Source: Schizophyllum amplum (lineage: Eukaryota; Basidiomycota; Agaricomycetes; Agaricales; Schizophyllaceae). From it: a stretch of 64,000 nt of DNA. Both the position numbers and the translations under genes were made by a program. This document shows, in pieces, positions 57,167 through 64,000 of this stretch. Location: the NCBI GenBank assembly GCA_007026445.1, contig VDMD01000029.1, positions 62,001 through 126,000 of the forward strand. The letters run 5' to 3'. How positions within the stretch are numbered: the stretch's first letter is position 1; each line of letters opens with the position of its first letter. The notes beneath the pieces were generated by a model. That model worked only from the letters and a program-made list of their open reading frames with translations. It was not told the origin of the DNA and did not search any database.

Positions 57167-57659
57167 TACAATGATCCACGATAGCAACATGTAGATCGAC
57201 GTTCAAAATGTAATAGTCTCGAGCCACAGGAATGAGACTCTCCTGAGGAGCAGTTGGGCCGTCCGTCCATGAACCGGATTTTGCGCAAGTCCTGGATAGC
57301 TGCAAGTCGTGCACTTCTACGATACATCATTGGACCTACGTCCAACGTTCGAACTATACCTTGAACCAACATTGAACGTTCAACGTACAACATGTCATTG
57401 AAATGTCCTCGGAGCTTTTGCCTTGTTTGGCGACAAAGTGTCCGGTGTCGTCGGGCCGGCAGCCACCGCGTCAGTGATCTGTGGGTCGGATGCATTTCAA
57501 CTGCTCGTATCCTGCTCTCATCTCAGCTTCAGAAACGCCTGTCTCGGGTGTTCTGTGCGCTGAGCGTCGTCGCGCTTTCTCATCTGCTGTCTGATTTGTA
57601 TCTTGCTCATGACTTTCGCTCTCAACACATACTGTAACGACTAATTCTGTTCATTTTGC

Positions 57660-58995
57660 ATGGCTGCGGTATGTGTTGTGGCAAGCGATCGGTAGACGCG
57701 GCGGACTGACGAGAGTCACAGCGCGCTCTATCCCCGAGCTCATCGTTCAAGTCCAACTCTAGTCCGACGCGAGAATCCGCGGTACAGGAAGTTTACGCAG
57801 CGCTGGGCGTTCCGGAGCCTGGCGTGCGATTGCTGGCTTTAGGTCAGCATACAAATGAACGATAGAGTCGTATGAGACTGACCCTCGCTCGATAGATGAC
57901 GGTGGCATCCGAGGAATATCCATGCTCTTGCTTCTGCGCGGCATCTTCAATCGGATACAGCGGGCGACTGGACTGCCCTCTCCGCCCCTACCATGCGAAT
58001 ATTTTGATATCATCGCAGGAAGTGGAACTGGAGGGTATGTATCCCTGCACAATGCACTTCGAGGTATTGATATCATGACAGGTTCATCGCCCTCTTGCTT
58101 GGCCGGCTTCGCCTTTCGATCGAAAACGCCATCGAGTGTTACACGCGCGTTGTCAGTCAGGTTTTCTCCCAGATCAAGGTAGATGGAAGCTTCAAGACAA
58201 CACCATTTGAGAAGGTTCTGAAGGAGATCTGTGACCGTTTTGGCGACGGGGAAGACACACCCATTCAGGAAAATCCACCGATACAATGCAAAACGTGAGC
58301 AGCTATATTCTCACCTAACGCGTAATAAAATAACTGTTGGCAGATTTGTGTGCGCCAGGGAAAGCAGGGGAGCAGGGAATGTCGTCTTTCGCAAGCTCAG
58401 AACCTATACCCATCCTACGGAACGCAGTGTGCGATGTACGCTCCTAGAGGCCGTTCGCGCCACGATGGGTCATTCGGTATTCTTCAAGCCGCTGTCGGTT
58501 ACCAAGGAGAACTCCTCTACGACGCTACTGGATGCAGGGGACGATCATTACAATCCCGTTGTCGACCTTTACGAGGAAGCCGAGTCGCTCTACCCCTCAC
58601 GACGCATCGCGTATTTTCTCAGTCTCGGCGCTGGGAAATCCAATACCGTTGGCTGTAATCCGTCTCGCAGGTTCGCAAATAAGCCTAGGCTTCCTGAACC
58701 AGCTCTGGCCGCACTTCGACATCTAGCGGATCGCTGCGACTCCATCGCATCCGCTTTCCAAGCCCAACACGCCGACCTCCATCGCATTTTCGTCCGACTC
58801 ACACCGACCGACGATTCGTACGATGGAAGCATTCGGTGGGAGAATGTGGAGTCTCTGGAGGATTTCATCCTGCCGTACCTCTTGGTCGTTGACAAACAGC
58901 TTCAGATGTTGGTCATTGCGATGAGAACCGAGACAGCACTGGTCGCGTCGAGCAGGCGGCTACACTACGACCACCAGACTCGGAGTTGGTGTTGA
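57660..58995 (+). CDS. patatin-like protein 4, catalytically defective, intact
   Basis: 377 aa in five exons: 57660..57668, 57722..57842, 57896..58034, 58082..58294 and 58344..58995, all phases consistent. The N-terminus MAARALSPSSSFKSNSSPTR is Ser-rich. The patatin domain follows: RLLALDDGGIRGISMLLLLR (loop at 44-50), CEYFDIIAGSGTGG (elbow at 85-90), IALLLGRLRLSIENAIECYT, MGHSVFFKPLSV and LLDAGDDHYNPV (Asp about 224). The fold-defining elements are all conserved, but the Ser nucleophile position is Gly and the first Gly of the oxyanion loop is Asp, so lipid hydrolysis is unlikely. This is the best reference copy for correcting the others. DUF6535 gene C starts 314 bases downstream on the same strand. 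Confidence 0.9.
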
Positions 58996-59309
58996 TGTAA
59001 TATTCAAGGAGCTATACAGACTTCGTACCTGTTTAGCAGTTCGTCAGTCATCTAAAGTAAAGGCCCGCTGGCCTGCCCATCAGATCTAAGAATATTGTTG
59101 CAGATCCAGTACTTGCTGACAACTGCTGCCCAGCAATACCCGGCGCCCGTCGCCCACGTTGCGCCCACAGAAGTCAGAACGCCCACAGAAGGCGCGGGAG
59201 ACGCGCGGGAGTCTTCCCAGGATCAATTTTGACATGTGTTGCAAGTAGAAACGTGTATGACGGTCTTTCGACTCTCCTCCCACAACCATCTTATAGGCGT
59301 CCAGTCGCT

Positions 59310-62264
59310 ATGGAGTACTCGACTGCGAAAAGTTCCTACCTCCAGAGGTTCTTGCGGCTGTGCACAGCGCCCTTTCGCTCTACCATACCCGATCTTGGAA
59401 GAGATTGGAGGAGCGGCATGGATTTTGTGAGTGTGCTCCTTTTACACACACACGAGCTGACCAAGTTATAGAATCCGAATTTCACGGAAAATCCATCCAT
59501 TCGAGACGTGAGTTCTCGAAATGCCATCGACAGTCAAGTAGCCATATAACGTCCTTAGTCCCGAACGCAGGTGCCATCATCGAAGGAAGAGTCCGATTCG
59601 TATCACGGACAGGTAAGACTCATTATGGGGGGATCCCAGAAACAATGTAGTCTGACGCCAGCGCAGCGAACGGCAAGCGCTCGAACAAGCATATCAGTAG
59701 AAGAGGGAGATTTCGCGCAGGATGTGAGTGGGATACTGTCATGCAATACTGCGGCAACGTAACTCTACTACTGAGGTAGCCCCGCTGGCGAGTGGGCGAT
59801 CGCGATTTCATCAACAAACCCGCAGGCGAGAGTACGGCTTGGCAGGAGTGTTACAAACTCGTCGACAAGCACGACACGACGATGTGCCAAGTTTTCAAGG
59901 AGGAGGTCGACACGCTCATGGTCTTCGTGCGTTCAGCGCTCCTGGCTAATCTTCGCTTTGGCTCACTTTCTCATCTGCGCAGGCCGGTCTGTTCTCGGGC
60001 GTTCTGACCGCGTTCATCATTGAATCTTACAAGTGGTTGATGGAAGAGCCCGACGATCTGACGGCGGATTACCTGAGGCAAATACTCGCCGTCCTCTCGA
60101 ACACGACCATTCCCTCCGTTCGCCCCTACAGCTCGCGCCCGTCCTTGCCGGACAACGTCGTCACTCTCATCAACGGCCTATGGTTCTGCAGCCTAACCCT
60201 GAGCCTTTCTTCCGCTTTCATAGGCATCGTGTCCAAGCAATGGCTACGCGAATATCTCCGCGATGCCGGCCAGTCACATAGGACCAACCTTGCTGTTCGT
60301 CAGGTTAAGTATCAAGGACTGACGCGATGGTACGTCGGCGCCATCATCGCAATGATCCCACTATTGCTTCAAGCCGCCTTATTCCTTTTCCTTGTTGGCA
60401 TCGTGTATCTGCTTTGGCACATACAACCCGTCGTTGCCGCGATCATCAGCGTATTGGGCATCTTCATTGTCTCTTTCTTCATTGCCACCACCATCCTTCC
60501 AGCAGTACAGTTCATCCTTGAACAAACTGGGCATCTGCACCTGCCTACGACGTGTCAGTTCCCGTATAAATCCGCTCAATCCTGGCTGTTCCTCCGGATG
60601 TCGCTGCTCGTGCTCAACTTCGTCGCGTGGGTGTATCACACCGTCTACAAAGGTTTCTGGTACGGCGAAGTGTTCTTGGCGCCTTTTCAAACGTATCCAT
60701 CGTGGTCTCAACTGGACCTCGATTGGACAGACCGTCGCGATGTACACGCTGCCTGGGACCATAAGCCCACATCCGTTGGCTTGTGCCTCGGCTTCATGGA
60801 GCTGAACTTCGAACATCACCTTCTGCGCGACTGGCTATGGAATTGCCTTTGGGACATGCGGGACAACGCCATCAACGCCAAGTATGTACTTCAGTGCGCC
60901 AGGGGCACCCACAAGACCAAGGCCAACTTTCCGCATCCGGAGCACGACACTCTCGCATACAGAGTGTTGACGTTCCCGCATCTCAACCCCCGTATAGTGG
61001 CCCGGGCGACGACGGAGCTAGCGGCGCATGCGCTTCTGCCACCGAGCGTCGAAGCTTCCGTTGAGCATATCATCCGCATGTATAACACCCTGGTGCACAG
61101 CGGCTCGGAGGAGGTGCCTCCCGAGATATTTGATGAGTTGCGCACCACATTGCAGGGTGTGCGCAGCGGAAGCTCTAGTCCCGGTACGTGGGCTTGTTTG
61201 TGAACATGATATTATCGCTCATCGCTTCTCTAGATACGCGGCTGCAGCTTTTCCATGTTGCTCAGAACATTTTAAGGAGGAGTCAGCACACGGAAGAGAC
61301 TTTCACGCCGGCTCTGGACCTTATCATCACCATCGTAACTCACCTTAGCCACGGAGAAGTCAAAGACGCATACGCTTTCTCTGCTCGGGAACTCAGTTTG
61401 GACATCAGCACCGATATCATCGATTGGCTGGAACGCTACCCCAATCCCAGTAGCAACTGGGAGAATTATAAATCACGCGTCGTTTGGTCTGCACACATGG
61501 TCGTTCTCCTTGCTCGCCGACTTGCTTCCTTCAAACAAGTGGACACGGCCTTCGCGACGTCGTGGCATCCTCGCCTGCCTTCCATCTATGCCTTCGCCAA
61601 GTTCGTCAACGACAAGACTCGCCTAATACCTGCCGATACGCTACCGACGTGGAAGCCAGAGAAGTCCAGCATGGAGGAGTTCGCCAAAGTCAAAGTGGCA
61701 TTGGAGGTAGCATGCGGTGCCGCTGGGTCCGAGTCTGACGGCGAGTCAGCACGCGACTCGAAAATAACTCCCCCTCGTCCTCCCATTCCTCGACGTCGGC
61801 GAGTCCCGTCCGTTGCATCGATGAAGGAGTCCAGAAAGGTGAGCTTTCGTGGTGCCCAGTCTACTCGTCGCTCGTAGAACTGACGATGTGTTTTAGCGGA
61901 GCATCAAACGCAGCGGGCTGCGACAACAAGGTGCACACAGGGACGAAGAAGAGTCTGCAGAGGTGCGCGCGCTTGCCTGGTGCGGAGAGGCATGCTCATA
62001 AGGTCACAGCACGCCCCCGTCACCGACTCAGCCCTCCCGGACGACGCTGACCACCAGTCCACGAGCGCCGCCTCAGATGGCTCTCTTGATAGTGGTCCAG
62101 CCGAAGGACCTGGGCCGTCGATAATGTCGATTGTAGAACAGGACGAACCAACGCTGGAGGTGCGGACGCCCTTGCAGATGCGCGATTTTGCAAGGGGGGA
62201 ACCAGAGATGGACTTAGCGGATGGTCCTATGGATGAACTAGGGATCCCATATCCGCCTATGTGA
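59310..62264 (+). CDS. DUF6535 multi-pass membrane protein C
   Basis: 845 aa in nine exons: 59310..59426, 59472..59507, 59559..59612, 59667..59723, 59780..59926, 59983..61183, 61234..61838, 61897..61962 and 62010..62264. Start MEYSTAKSSYLQRFLRLCTA. The core repeats the pattern of copy B: ESTAWQECYKLVDKHDTTMC, AGLFSGVLTAFIIESYKWLM, INGLWFCSLTLSLSSAFIGI and WYVGAIIAMIPLLLQAALFL, then LVGIVYLLWHIQPVV and ISVLGIFIVSFFIATTIL, i.e. at least four membrane helices. A soluble C-terminal half with LGFMELNFEHHLL and a Pro/Arg-rich segment ends in an acidic tail (MDLADGPMDELG). All frames are open. Exon 5 uses the acceptor GAGGTAG just before PRWRVGD, a small shift from copy B. Possible partner of patatin-like 4. 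Confidence 0.9.
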
Positions 62265-62514
62265 TAGGAAATCGGGTAGAGGAACATGTAGATGGACTCC
62301 GTGCAAATGTATATATTGTCCAAGGAAGGACGAGACTCACAACACGTATTCTGCGTAGTCAGCTTCACAGTCGTCCGTCGGCTGAGAGGCAAGCGCCGCC
62401 CTCCACCAATAGCACAGTTTAGAGCGTCTGGTATCAATTACAGCGACCTAAGGGATACAAGTGCACAGTAACACTATCCTGCCTATGCTACACTGGGGAT
62501 CTCCACCGCACAAC

Positions 62515-64000
<1,486 letters not shown>

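Larger units (their letters stand above)
52350..57200 (+). repeat. tandem duplication, unit 1 (patatin-like 3 + DUF6535 B)
   Basis: The sequence starting TGTCCTCGGAGCTTTTGCCT at about 52352 recurs at about 57404. From there both units share the same genes, introns and order for roughly 4.9 kb, with high identity in many stretches and diverging ends after the DUF6535 stop codons. Exact limits and percent identity need an alignment. Confidence 0.9.
57403..62330 (+). repeat. tandem duplication, unit 2 (patatin-like 4 + DUF6535 C)
   Basis: Second copy of the roughly 4.9-kb unit. Exon lengths are identical for 9/121/139/213/652 in the patatin-like gene (apart from the one-base loss in unit 1). 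In the DUF6535 gene all exon lengths match (117/36/54/57/147/605/66/255) except exon 6, which is nine bases longer here (1201 versus 1192). Confidence 0.9.

Overview
The window is nuclear DNA of a filamentous basidiomycete, most likely an Agaricomycete. Its genes are broken by many short introns of about 45-65 bases with GT...AG ends, coding DNA is GC-rich, and both the patatin-like/DUF6535 families and the serine-rich proteins are typical of mushroom-forming fungi. All exon borders below were placed by hand from splice signals, reading-frame phase and comparison among paralogues in the window. No transcript evidence was available.

Layout. 1-309: 3' end of the NatB acetyltransferase gene NAA20. 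2.5-3.6 kb and 12.4-13.4 kb: two paralogous Pho85-type (PCL) cyclin genes on the minus strand. Each has a long gene-free upstream region. Between them lies a gene-poor stretch with three DNA-transposon-like elements, all with 8-bp target duplications: two MITEs sharing terminal repeats, and a 1.17-kb hAT-like element carrying a 280-codon ORF. 17-31 kb: a GT25-type glycosyltransferase, a solitary patatin-like gene, a PPIL1-type cyclophilin, a multi-pass membrane protein with a C-terminal RING, acetolactate synthase (ILV2) and a small coiled-coil/AT-hook protein. A tRNA-Glu(CTC) lies at 31.9 kb beside a 130-140 bp inverted repeat.

32.3-38.6 kb and 52.3-62.3 kb hold the most unusual content. A two-gene module, a patatin-like gene followed on the same strand by a DUF6535 multi-pass membrane protein gene, occurs three times: once on the minus strand and twice as a tandem duplication of about 5 kb on the plus strand. 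A patatin relic and the solitary intact copy at 19 kb also belong to the family. Every copy in which the nucleophile elbow can be read lacks the patatin catalytic serine (GSGTGG or GCGTGG instead of GTSTGG). Gene architecture is strongly conserved, including a 9-base first coding exon. This looks like a fast-evolving pseudo-phospholipase plus membrane-partner system, possibly in recognition or defence; that role is inference.

38.9-52 kb between the modules: a Golgi apyrase (YND1-like), a serine-rich unknown protein, a Zn2Cys6 transcription factor with several apparent frame breaks, and the F-box/WD40 protein CDC4. The window ends inside ELP3 (minus strand). Single-base frame breaks recur in the transcription factor, one DUF6535 gene and one patatin gene, so either recent decay or assembly indels should be considered.
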